Shown here: positions 26,721-34,099 of the stretch, piece after piece
Numbering within the stretch: the first letter of the stretch is position 1
Layout of the letters: every line of letters starts with the position of its first letter
Source: CAVQAH01 sp963784195
Lineage (GTDB): Bacteria; Acidobacteriota; Vicinamibacteria; Vicinamibacterales; 2-12-FULL-66-21
Assembly (NCBI GenBank): GCA_963784195.1
Contig: CAWARA010000020.1
Coordinates: 1,054,001-1,118,000 of the forward strand
Direction of reading: 5' to 3'
Length of the DNA stretch: 64,000 bases
Notes under the pieces: generated by a model
Database searches by the model: none
What the model was told of the DNA's origin: nothing
The model's input: the letters and a program-made list of their open reading frames with translations, nothing else
Position numbers and translations under genes: made by a program

Positions 26721-27896
26721 ATGCGCCGGACTGGCCGTCACTTTCTACAGATTCCCGGACCGACCAATACGCCGGAGCGCGTGCTCCGCGCGATGGCCCA
26801 GCCAACGATCGACCATCGGAGTGCCGACTTCGCCGACCTTGGACATGCCGTGCTCTCTGGTGTCAAGCGTGTCTTCCAGACGTCGGGACCGGTCGTCATC
26901 TTTCCGGCGTCGGGCAGCGGGGCCTGGGAAGCGTCCCTGGTCAACACGCTATCGCCCGGTGATCGGGTGCTGGGATTCGACATCGGTGAGTTCGCAAAGA
27001 ACTGGATGGAAGTGGCGCGTCGTCTCGGGCTGGACGTCGAGGTCATGGCTGGCGACTGGCGTCACGGCGTCGATCCGGACGCGCTCGAGGCGAGGCTCCG
27101 GGACGATCGCGACCCTCGGATTCGCGCCCTGCTCGTCGTGCACAACGAAACGTCAACCGGCGTGACGAGCAGGCTGCCGGAGATCCGTCGCGCGATCGAT
27201 CGCGCCGGGCATCCGGCGTTGCTCCTGGTGGATGCGGTCTCGTCGCTGGCGTCGATCGACCTGCGCCACGACGAGTGGGGTCTGGACGTGACGCTGGCCG
27301 GCTCGCAGAAAGGGCTGATGCTCCCGCCGGGCCTCAGCTTCAATGCCATCAGCAACAAGGCTGTGGCAGCGTCGCGCACGGCACGTCTTCCGCGATCCTA
27401 TTTCGGCTGGGAACCCATGCTCGCGTCGAACGCCACCGGTTTCTTCCCGTACACGCCGGCGACCAACCTGCTCTTCGGGCTGCGCGAGGCAATCGCCATG
27501 CTGGAAGAGGAGGGGCTCTCGAACGTGTTCGCGAGACACCGCCGTCATGCCGAGGCGACGCGCGCGGCGGTGTCTGCCTGGGGTCTCGAAATCGCCTGTC
27601 AGCGCGAAGACGAATTCAGCCCCGTGGTGACCACCGTCATGTTGCCTGGCCACGATGCCGATGCGTTTCGCGCGGCCGTCCTCGAGCGCTTCAACCTGTC
27701 GCTGGGCGCCGGGCTCGGACGCTTCAAGGGTCAGGCGTTCCGCATCGGGCACCTCGGCGATTTCAACGACCTGATGCTCATGGGCACGCTGTGCGGCGTC
27801 GAGATGGGACTGGAAATCGCGAGTGTGCCGTACAAGGCCGGTGGCGTTGACGCGGCTATGACGAGCCTATGCGCCGCGACAGTTGTCAAGGCGTAG
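26721..27896 (+). CDS. Class V aminotransferase, serine/alanine-glyoxylate type
   Basis: 391 residues. The N-terminus RHFLQIPGPTNTPERVLRAMAQPTIDHRSADF, the block VVIFPASGSGAWEASLVNTLSPGDRVLG, the PLP-contacting aspartate in LLLVDAVSSLASID (D171) and the Schiff-base lysine in LAGSQKGLM (K197) match serine-glyoxylate/alanine-glyoxylate aminotransferases at full length. It would convert glyoxylate to glycine using serine or alanine. It lies 36 bp from, and divergent to, the hydroxyacid dehydrogenase, which could make glyoxylate from glycolate, so the pair may form a glycolate-to-glycine route. Confidence 0.88.
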   Translation: MRRTGRHFLQIPGPTNTPERVLRAMAQPTIDHRSADFADLGHAVLSGVKRVFQTSGPVVIFPASGSGAWEASLVNTLSPGDRVLGFDIGEFAKNWMEVARRLGLDVEVMAGDWRHGVDPDALEARLRDDRDPRIRALLVVHNETSTGVTSRLPEIRRAIDRAGHPALLLVDAVSSLASIDLRHDEWGLDVTLAGSQKGLMLPPGLSFNAISNKAVAASRTARLPRSYFGWEPMLASNATGFFPYTPATNLLFGLREAIAMLEEEGLSNVFARHRRHAEATRAAVSAWGLEIACQREDEFSPVVTTVMLPGHDADAFRAAVLERFNLSLGAGLGRFKGQAFRIGHLGDFNDLMLMGTLCGVEMGLEIASVPYKAGGVDAAMTSLCAATVVKA

Positions 27897-27909
27897 CTGC
27901 TCGCAACCT

Positions 27910-27990
27910 CCAACTTCCAACTCCCAACTCCCAAAGTGCTCTCAGTCGAGCGGCTCAGAGTCTCTTTGGGAGTTGGAGGTTGGGAGTTGG
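27910..27990. terminator. Imperfect inverted repeat of the AACTCCCAA type between convergent genes
   Basis: Left arm (about 27910-27936) is runs of CCAACTCCCAA; right arm (27964-27990) starts CTTTGGGAGTTGG. They pair over most of ~27 bp. Located between the aminotransferase (+, ends 27896) and crotonase (-, ends 28005), as at 4017-4138. Confidence 0.55.
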
Positions 27991-28004
27991 AGTTGACGTT
28001 TACA

Positions 28005-28787
28005 TCAGCGACCTGTGAACCGCGGCGGACGCCGCTCGAGAAATGCCGCGACACCCTCCTGAAAATCTGCGCTCGCATAGCACGCACCCACGAGGTCGTA
28101 GATGTCCTGATCAGGGAGCCGTCGATGGTGGGCGATCCGGCGAATGGCTTCTTTGGTCACGCGAATCGTCTGCGGCGCATGAGTCGCGATGGTGGCTGCC
28201 ATCTGGCGCACGGTTTCGTCGATCGCATCCGGTTCGGCCAGACGCGTGATCAATCCAAGCGCGTTCGCTTCTGCCGCATCCATCAGCCGGCCGGTGATGA
28301 TCAAATCCTTTGTCCGCGCCGGCCCGACCAGATCGAGGAGACGTGCGTAATTGGCCGCGGACAGGCAGTTGCCGAGCGTGCGCGCAATCGGCACGCCAAA
28401 GCGCGCGGCGGCGGTGCAGACGCGGAGGTCGCAGGCCAGGGCGATCACGCACCCGCCGCCGGCCGCCACACCCTGGACCTGTGCGATGGTCGTCGCGCCG
28501 ACCCGCTCGAGACGATCGATCACCTGTTCCATCCGCCGCTCGTAAGCGATACCATCGGCGGCCGACCGAAAGTCGGTGAACTGGCGGATGTCCGTTCCCG
28601 CCGCGAACGCGTCGCCTTCGGCGCGTATCACGAACACGCGGATCCGTGGATCGGCATCGACCTGTTCGCAGGCGTCTGCCAACGCATCGTACATGGTCCA
28701 CGTCAGGGCGTTGCGAGCCTCCGGACGATTGAACGTGAGAAACGCAATGGGCCCTTCCGATGCGAACGACACTTCTGCAGTGGACAC
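28005..28787 (-). CDS. Enoyl-CoA hydratase/isomerase-fold (crotonase) protein lacking catalytic glutamates
   Basis: 260 residues from a GTG at 28787, which has GAGG at suitable distance; longer frames run into the divergent gene. The crotonase fold is clear: PIAFLTFNRPEARNALTWTMYDAL, the oxyanion-hole segments AFAAGTDIRQF and VQGVAAGGGCVIALACDLRV, and the C-terminal helix VTKEAIRRI. At the positions of the two hydratase glutamates, rat-type GGGCE and FGQPE read GGGCV and FGVPI here, so a standard syn-hydratase mechanism is unlikely; an isomerase, thioesterase, lyase or other crotonase activity is more plausible. Divergent from a CoA-transferase 27 bp away. Confidence 0.8.
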   Translation of the reverse strand: MSTAEVSFASEGPIAFLTFNRPEARNALTWTMYDALADACEQVDADPRIRVFVIRAEGDAFAAGTDIRQFTDFRSAADGIAYERRMEQVIDRLERVGATTIAQVQGVAAGGGCVIALACDLRVCTAAARFGVPIARTLGNCLSAANYARLLDLVGPARTKDLIITGRLMDAAEANALGLITRLAEPDAIDETVRQMAATIATHAPQTIRVTKEAIRRIAHHRRLPDQDIYDLVGACYASADFQEGVAAFLERRPPRFTGR

Positions 28788-28814
28788 GTTGATTTGCCTC
28801 ACAAGGAGAGAAGC

Positions 28815-30017
28815 ATGAGCTCGGGCCGGGTCGCGCTCGAAGGGATTCGCGTGCTGGACGTCACGCAGGTGATGGCCGGCCCCTTCTGCGCGATGCAACT
28901 ATGCGACATGGGCGCCGACGTGATCAAGGTGGAGCCGCCCGCGGGCGACTCCACGCGCCAGATGGCCTGCATAGGGGGACACGAGAGCGCGGCGTTCAAC
29001 GCCGTCAATCGTGGCAAACGTGGCATCGTGCTCGACCTCAAGAGGGTGCGCGGGCAGGACGCCTTCCGCCGGCTCCTCGCCAGAGCGGACATCCTCATCG
29101 AGAACAGCCGCCCGGGCGTGATGCAACGATTCGGGCTGGACTATGCATCACTGGCACCCGATCATCCCGCGCTCATCTACGCGTCGATCTCCGGTTACGG
29201 GCAGACAGGGCCCGACGCGTCGAAAGGCGGCCTCGACCTCATCGCGCAGGGCGTGTCGGGCCTGATGTCGGTCACCGGCGAACCGGGGGGACCGCCCGTC
29301 AAAATCGGCGTGCCGTTGACCGATCTGGGCGCGGCGTTGTTCGCACTGTCAGGCATCCTTGCCGCGCTGCACTACCGTACGCGCACCGGCCGTGGACAGT
29401 ACGTCGACACGTCGCTCGTCGAGGCGGGGATTGCGTTCTCGGTCTGGGAGTCGGCGGAATACTTCGCCCGCGGCGTACGACCCGAGCCCATGGGATCCGC
29501 GCACAGGTTGATCGCGCCGTACCAGGCCTTCCGCTGCGCTGACGGCCACATCACGGTCGGCGCGGCGACCGACGCGCTCTTTCAGCGGCTGTGCGATCTG
29601 CTCGGTCACCCGGATTGGCCCGCCGACCCCGATTTCGCCGACAACACCCGGCGCGTCCGCCATCGCGTGAAGCTTGCGGAGCGCATCGAAGCGATCACGG
29701 CGCTCGAGCCATGCGCCACCTGGGTCGCACGCCTCGATGCTGCCGGGATTCCGTGCGGGCCAATCAACGACTATCGCGGAGCGTTCGACGATCCGCAGGT
29801 GCGCGCGCGCGGCATGGTCGTCAACATCGATCACCCGACGCTGGGCGCCATCCGCTCGCTCGGTTCGCCGATCAAGATGTCCGAAACGCCGCCGGTCGTC
29901 GAACGGCGGGCGCCGATGCTGGGGGAACATACGCAGGAGGTCCTTACGGAGGCCGGGTACAGCGATCGGGAGATCGCAGCGGTCATGGCGGAGTGCGGAC
30001 TCGGGCCACCGCGCTAG
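28815..30017 (+). CDS. CaiB/BaiF (class III) CoA-transferase
   Basis: 400 residues from ATG 28815, preceded by AAGGAGAG. Start LEGIRVLDVTQVMAGPFCAMQLCDMGADVIKVEPPAGDSTR and the segment NRGKRGIVLDLKR are family signatures. The catalytic aspartate is D141 in SKGGLDLIAQGVSG, the equivalent of Asp169 in formyl-CoA transferase. It moves CoA between carboxylic acids by an aspartyl-CoA thioester. With the divergent crotonase it may activate and process a carboxylic acid; the substrate is unknown. The 277 bp downstream contain only a hairpin (30096-30137). Confidence 0.9.
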   Translation: MSSGRVALEGIRVLDVTQVMAGPFCAMQLCDMGADVIKVEPPAGDSTRQMACIGGHESAAFNAVNRGKRGIVLDLKRVRGQDAFRRLLARADILIENSRPGVMQRFGLDYASLAPDHPALIYASISGYGQTGPDASKGGLDLIAQGVSGLMSVTGEPGGPPVKIGVPLTDLGAALFALSGILAALHYRTRTGRGQYVDTSLVEAGIAFSVWESAEYFARGVRPEPMGSAHRLIAPYQAFRCADGHITVGAATDALFQRLCDLLGHPDWPADPDFADNTRRVRHRVKLAERIEAITALEPCATWVARLDAAGIPCGPINDYRGAFDDPQVRARGMVVNIDHPTLGAIRSLGSPIKMSETPPVVERRAPMLGEHTQEVLTEAGYSDREIAAVMAECGLGPPR

Positions 30018-30095
30018 CGCGGCGTGACTACAGGCAGCGTCCGACTTCCAGGTGTCACCGGCGCCACGACCATCGGAGACGATCGCGATGGCCAC

Positions 30096-30137
30096 GACGA
30101 CCACGACGCCCAACAATTACTAGCGTCGTGCTCGTCG
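30096..30137. terminator. CGACGACCA-type hairpin between convergent genes
   Basis: CGACGACCACGACGC pairs with GCGTCGTGCTCGTCG (30123-30137) with one mismatch, loop about 13 nt. It lies between the CoA-transferase (+) and TonB receptor (-) 3' ends. The rest of the 30018-30294 gap shows nothing recognisable. Confidence 0.45.
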
Positions 30138-30294
30138 CGAGCGTCGTGCTCGTTGCGTGGCCGTCGGCCCGTTCGCGCCCTTCAGTACCGATTGAGGAGC
30201 CTCGAAGGGCACGGTAGCAAGCTCACAGATTCAGAAGGCTCCGACACAACGGACGCCGGACGAGATTCGATGGCCGGACGCGGCTGACTCGTAG

Positions 30295-32922
30295 TCAGAA
30301 ATCGAAACGGGTCGCGATGCCAAAAGTGCGCGGCTGGTTGGTCAAGTACCCAATCCGCGCCCGCGTCCCGCGCTCCTGATCGAAGGACAGCAGCGCCCGT
30401 TCGTCAAAAACGTTGTTGAGGTACGCGGCGACATCCCATCGATTGCGGCGCAGCCCGACGCGCAGGTTCAGAAGGTCATAGGCCGGCAGCTTCGGATCGT
30501 AGGTGAAGGTGCTCGCCGTGAGTGGACCACCAATAGCGTTGGCGCCGAACGACAGCAGGTTCAGCGTGCCAAGATCCTCATCGCCGACCTGCGTGAAACG
30601 GGACCCGATATGCTGGTACGTGCCTGTCACATAGGCCAGCGCACCCGGTCTTACTTCCCACTGATACGTGGCTGCCGTCGCGAGCTGGAATCTTGGCACG
30701 GTCGGCAGCCGGCGTCCTTCTTCGATGCCCGACACGATCGTTGTGCCTCCGCTCGCGTCCGTCGAGGTCAACGTGGATCGCAGCTCGGAGTCGTTGAAGC
30801 TCGTTGACACGGCGAAATCGAAGTTGCTGTTCGGCGCCGCTTCGAACTCGACCTCGAAACCGGTGCTTCGGGCATTTGGTACGTTGAAAACGACGCGTGA
30901 TGAGCACGAGCCGGCCGTCACTGTCGCCTGAAGGTCGCTGATGTCCATGTAGAACGCATTCACACCGAACGCGCCAAGACCACCGAGCACCCTCGACTTG
31001 ACGCCGACCTCGTAGTTCCAGACGGTCTCGTCGCCCCACGTGTCGCGGCCGCCGAACGTAACGAGATCCTGTGGCGTGCAGAGCGGCACGTTGAGCGGAT
31101 CGTTGATTCCGCCCAGCCGGAAGCCCCGTGAGACCTGGGCATTCAGGTTTGCGGCGTCGGTCAGCTTGTAACTTGCGATCACACGCGGTGCCAAGCCGTC
31201 AGCGTCCGTTGAACCCGGCTGCGACACCAGTGAGATGCCATTGGCGCTGTTGCCGAAGATGCCGTCGAAGATCTGCTCCTTTTCCTCGCTGAAGTGGTAA
31301 TAGCGCAGGCCGCCGGTCACACTGAACCTCGGTGTGACGGTGAACGTGCCCTCGCCGAACAACGCGAACTGGTTGAGGCTGTAGCTCAGATCGGAAAAGA
31401 ACAGCGTATCCCGCGGAGCGCGCAACCCTGCCGTTGGTGTTCCTGTGAGGGCCTCGTATCCAATCACCGGCAGGTCCTGACCGTAGTCGCGTCCGGTGTG
31501 ACTGAAGAACCCGCCGGCGACCCACGGGAAGGTATCGGTCCCCCCCGCGACGCGCACCTCTTGCGACCAGACGTTGGCAGTGGTTGCGTCGTTCAGCGGC
31601 GCGTCGAGCGTGTACACATTCTCTGGAAATCCGTCTGATCCGCCGTTGATGCTGGACGTCAGGGCGCCAGCATCGCGGACCACCAGGACGTCCCGATAGG
31701 TGTACAACGTGACGGACGTCAACACCAGGTCGCCAAAGTCATGCTCGATCAGGACGTCAGCGAGCAGGAAGTCGTCGGAGAAGTCCTCCTGGAGCTGGAT
31801 GAACTGCTGGCGCTCGCCGAGTGTCACCGGTGGCCGCGTCGTCGTAAACGGGTTGGCGAGAATGTTGTACTCGTCGATGCGGTTCCAGCCGTCCATCTTT
31901 ACCTTCTGGTAGACGAGTCGCGGCGTGAACGCGGTGCGCTCGTTTGGAGAGAACCTGACGGCCGCCCGGAAGCCGCTGCGGAATCCGTCGTTGACGTTGT
32001 CGTCCACCGAAAGATCGGGGCGCACGGCATCGATGAACCCCGCGATGCGATTGTAGTACGACGCGACACGGAGGGCTGCCCTCTCGCCAAGGGGCAGGTT
32101 GACGCCAAGCTTCGCGTCAGCGCCAGGGCTGCCGCCATCGACGAAACTGAGCCCGAGTTCGGCGAAGACGTCGCGAACACCGAGCTGCGGCTGGTTGGTA
32201 ATGTACCGAACCGTTCCGCTCAGCGAACCGGACCCGAACAACGTTCCCTGCGGCCCCCGCAGCACCTCGACCCGGTTCGTATCAAACAGATCGATGTCGG
32301 GCGTGAACAGCGACAGAGAGATCACCGACTCGTCGAGAAACACGCCGACCTGCTCTTTCACCCCCGGTTGATCGCGTACGATTTGCCCGGCCGACACGCC
32401 GCGCATCGCCACCTGGCTCTGGCCAGGTCCGAGGTTCTGCACGGTCAACCCGGCGACGTTCGCTGCAACACCCTCGAGGTCCTCCACGCCGCGAAGCCGC
32501 AGCACTTCCTCCGTCGGTGCGGCGACCGAGAATGGGACATCGAGTATCGTCTGTTCACGCTTGGTGGCGGTCACCGTCACTTCCTCGGCCAGCGCGGTCT
32601 GCACCGTGATGTCGAGCTGTTTCGAAGCGCCGGGGGTCACCTCGACCACCTGTGTGACTCTCTGGAATCCCGGTACCGACACGGTGATCGTGTAGGACCG
32701 GGCGGCAGCGACAGCGAGAAACTGCCGTCGCTGGCCGTTACGGCATTCCGGGATGCCTTCGTCGCCTGGTTCGTGGCCGTGACCGTCGCGCCCGGCACTA
32801 CCAAGCCAGCTGGCGTCACGGACGACGCCGCTAATCTTTCCGTCAGATTGCGCCCACAGCCCCGCGGGAAAGATCAGGACGGCGAACGTCAGCATGAGGG
32901 GAAGCGGATGTCGAGCGAACAT
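30295..32922 (-). CDS. TonB-dependent receptor with N-terminal carboxypeptidase-regulatory-like domain
   Basis: About 875 residues from ATG 32922, chosen over 32997 because AAGGAGG lies 7 nt upstream and a signal peptide follows (MFARHPLPLMLTFAVLIFPAGLWAQ). A carboxypeptidase-D-regulatory-like domain occupies ~30-110; part of it (VTPAGLVVPGATVTATNQATKASRNAVTASDGSF) is in another frame between compensating indels near 32815 and 32700. The plug follows (EEVTVTATKREQTILDVPFSVAAPTEEVLRLRG, then RVEVLRGPQGTLFGSGSLSGTVRYITNQP), and a 22-strand-type barrel ends in FGIATRFDF with a terminal aromatic. Barrel motifs resemble the IroE/sphingomonad-type receptors rather than the Oar type at 46507. The imported substrate is unknown. 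Confidence 0.85.
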   Translation of the reverse strand: MFARHPLPLMLTFAVLIFPAGLWAQSDGKISGVVRDASWLGSAGRDGHGHEPGDEGIPECRNGQRRQFLAVAAARSYTITVSVPGFQRVTQVVEVTPGASKQLDITVQTALAEEVTVTATKREQTILDVPFSVAAPTEEVLRLRGVEDLEGVAANVAGLTVQNLGPGQSQVAMRGVSAGQIVRDQPGVKEQVGVFLDESVISLSLFTPDIDLFDTNRVEVLRGPQGTLFGSGSLSGTVRYITNQPQLGVRDVFAELGLSFVDGGSPGADAKLGVNLPLGERAALRVASYYNRIAGFIDAVRPDLSVDDNVNDGFRSGFRAAVRFSPNERTAFTPRLVYQKVKMDGWNRIDEYNILANPFTTTRPPVTLGERQQFIQLQEDFSDDFLLADVLIEHDFGDLVLTSVTLYTYRDVLVVRDAGALTSSINGGSDGFPENVYTLDAPLNDATTANVWSQEVRVAGGTDTFPWVAGGFFSHTGRDYGQDLPVIGYEALTGTPTAGLRAPRDTLFFSDLSYSLNQFALFGEGTFTVTPRFSVTGGLRYYHFSEEKEQIFDGIFGNSANGISLVSQPGSTDADGLAPRVIASYKLTDAANLNAQVSRGFRLGGINDPLNVPLCTPQDLVTFGGRDTWGDETVWNYEVGVKSRVLGGLGAFGVNAFYMDISDLQATVTAGSCSSRVVFNVPNARSTGFEVEFEAAPNSNFDFAVSTSFNDSELRSTLTSTDASGGTTIVSGIEEGRRLPTVPRFQLATAATYQWEVRPGALAYVTGTYQHIGSRFTQVGDEDLGTLNLLSFGANAIGGPLTASTFTYDPKLPAYDLLNLRVGLRRNRWDVAAYLNNVFDERALLSFDQERGTRARIGYLTNQPRTFGIATRFDF

Positions 32923-33048
32923 GGCCGGCCTCCTTGTCGATGTGATCGAAGTAGCGGTCGAGGTGCACCTCTCGCGAAAGTGCCGCTGTTGCTGCATGTA
33001 TCGGGCCAGAGCTGCAGGCCCGTCGGCATTCGGATGAGCCGTTGGCGC

Positions 33049-33204
33049 TCAGGGTTCCTGCCGTCTCTTGAACACGCGGTACAACTCCTCGACGCGGTCG
33101 GTGAAGAACCGTAAGCTGTGCCTGATGAAGCTCTGCGTCCGGATCTGCCCGCACGGAGCTCGGTCAGCCGTTCCTTCGCCAGCTTCTTCAGGTATGAGGA
33201 GCAT
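33049..33204 (-). other. Possible short gene or gene remnant (51 codons)
   Basis: The gap 32923-33193 has one protein-like frame on the minus strand: ATG 33204, ending SFIRHSLRFFTDRVEELYRVFKRRQEP. The neighbouring frame also looks protein-like at its start (LKKLAKERLTELR), so this may be the end of a decayed or frameshifted gene overlapping the DUF5655 start. No family is recognised. Confidence 0.25.
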
Positions 33205-33679
33205 GGCCGCAGGTCACGAGTGCTATCACTGCAAACAATGGGTGAAGGCCGGCCAGGCCCACGACTGCTGGACGACCACGGAGGCCGCCCTCACGAAGGA
33301 CCTCTCGGAAGATCTCCAGGATGCGTGGGTACGTCTGCGTGAGACCGCCATGGACTTCGGGGATCAGCGCGTCTACGCCTCGCACAGCTCGATCATGTTC
33401 TCGCGTCGCGCCTGCTACTTTTTCGTCCGGCCGAAGAAGAAGATGCTCGAGCTGTGCTTCTTTCTTGGCCGGACCGTGAAGTCTCCGCTGGTTCGCCGGG
33501 CAATGGCAGCCTCGCGCACGAAGGTGGCGCACATCGTGCACATCACCCATCGCGATCAAGTCGAAGCGCCGATCACCGACTGGCTCAGAGAGGCCTACGA
33601 CGTGACCGACACGCTTCGCGCAAAGCCGGCCAGGAAGGCGTCCCCCGCGCGAAAGAAAGCCCGCACGTCTTCTCGTTGA
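33194..33679 (+). CDS. DUF5655 domain protein
   Basis: 161 residues from ATG 33194 (33203 is an alternative). It starts with a putative zinc-binding patch, HECYHCKQWVKAGQAHDCW (Cys/His pairs), followed by the DUF5655 core: DFGDQRVYASHSSIMFSRRACYFFVRPKKKMLELCFFLGR, and a basic tail (KPARKASPARKKARTSSR). The core is usually found alone or attached to DUF4287; the biochemical role is unknown. The N-terminal Cys/His patch is less usual. Monocistronic, just upstream of the PadR-ADOP pair. Confidence 0.75.
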   Translation: MRSMAAGHECYHCKQWVKAGQAHDCWTTTEAALTKDLSEDLQDAWVRLRETAMDFGDQRVYASHSSIMFSRRACYFFVRPKKKMLELCFFLGRTVKSPLVRRAMAASRTKVAHIVHITHRDQVEAPITDWLREAYDVTDTLRAKPARKASPARKKARTSSR

Positions 33680-33724
33680 CCTATTCAGCTTCTTGACGGA
33701 CAGCCGTCCGGTGTCCTAGCCTAC

Positions 33725-34096
33725 ATGTCGAAGGTTGATGCAACGAAGGTTGAGGCACAGATGGCATCCGCTCGATTCCCCATTCCGCAAGGCACGCTCG
33801 ACATGCTGATTCTGCGAATTCTGTCGCTCGAGCCCGCGCATGGCTACGCCATCGCGCGACGGCTCCAGCAGATCTCCCGCGACGTCGTGCACGTCAACCA
33901 GGGCTCGTTGTATCCGGCCCTGCACCGACTCGAACAGAAACGCTGGTTGAAATCGGAATGGCGCCAGTCGGAAACGGGCCGCGAGGCCAAGTTCTATTCG
34001 CTCACCCGGGCGGGGCACAAGCAGCTGGCGGTCGAGAAGGCAAGCTGGGACCGACTGACAGCCTCGGTCCGGTTGATCTTCAACGAGGGGGAATAG
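33725..34096 (+). CDS. PadR-family transcriptional regulator, ADOP-associated
   Basis: 123 residues from ATG 33725; ATG 33761 (MASARFPIPQGTLDML) is the alternative and closer to relatives. Winged helix: PQGTLDMLILRILSLEPAHGYAIARRLQQISRDVVHVNQGSLYPALHRLEQKRWL, then GREAKFYSLTRAGHKQL. This is the common Acidobacterial PadR subtype encoded immediately upstream of ADOP permeases. The ADOP gene begins 4 bp downstream, so the pair is an operon and the regulator probably controls the permease. Confidence 0.9.
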   Translation: MSKVDATKVEAQMASARFPIPQGTLDMLILRILSLEPAHGYAIARRLQQISRDVVHVNQGSLYPALHRLEQKRWLKSEWRQSETGREAKFYSLTRAGHKQLAVEKASWDRLTASVRLIFNEGE

Positions 34097-34099
34097 GCC

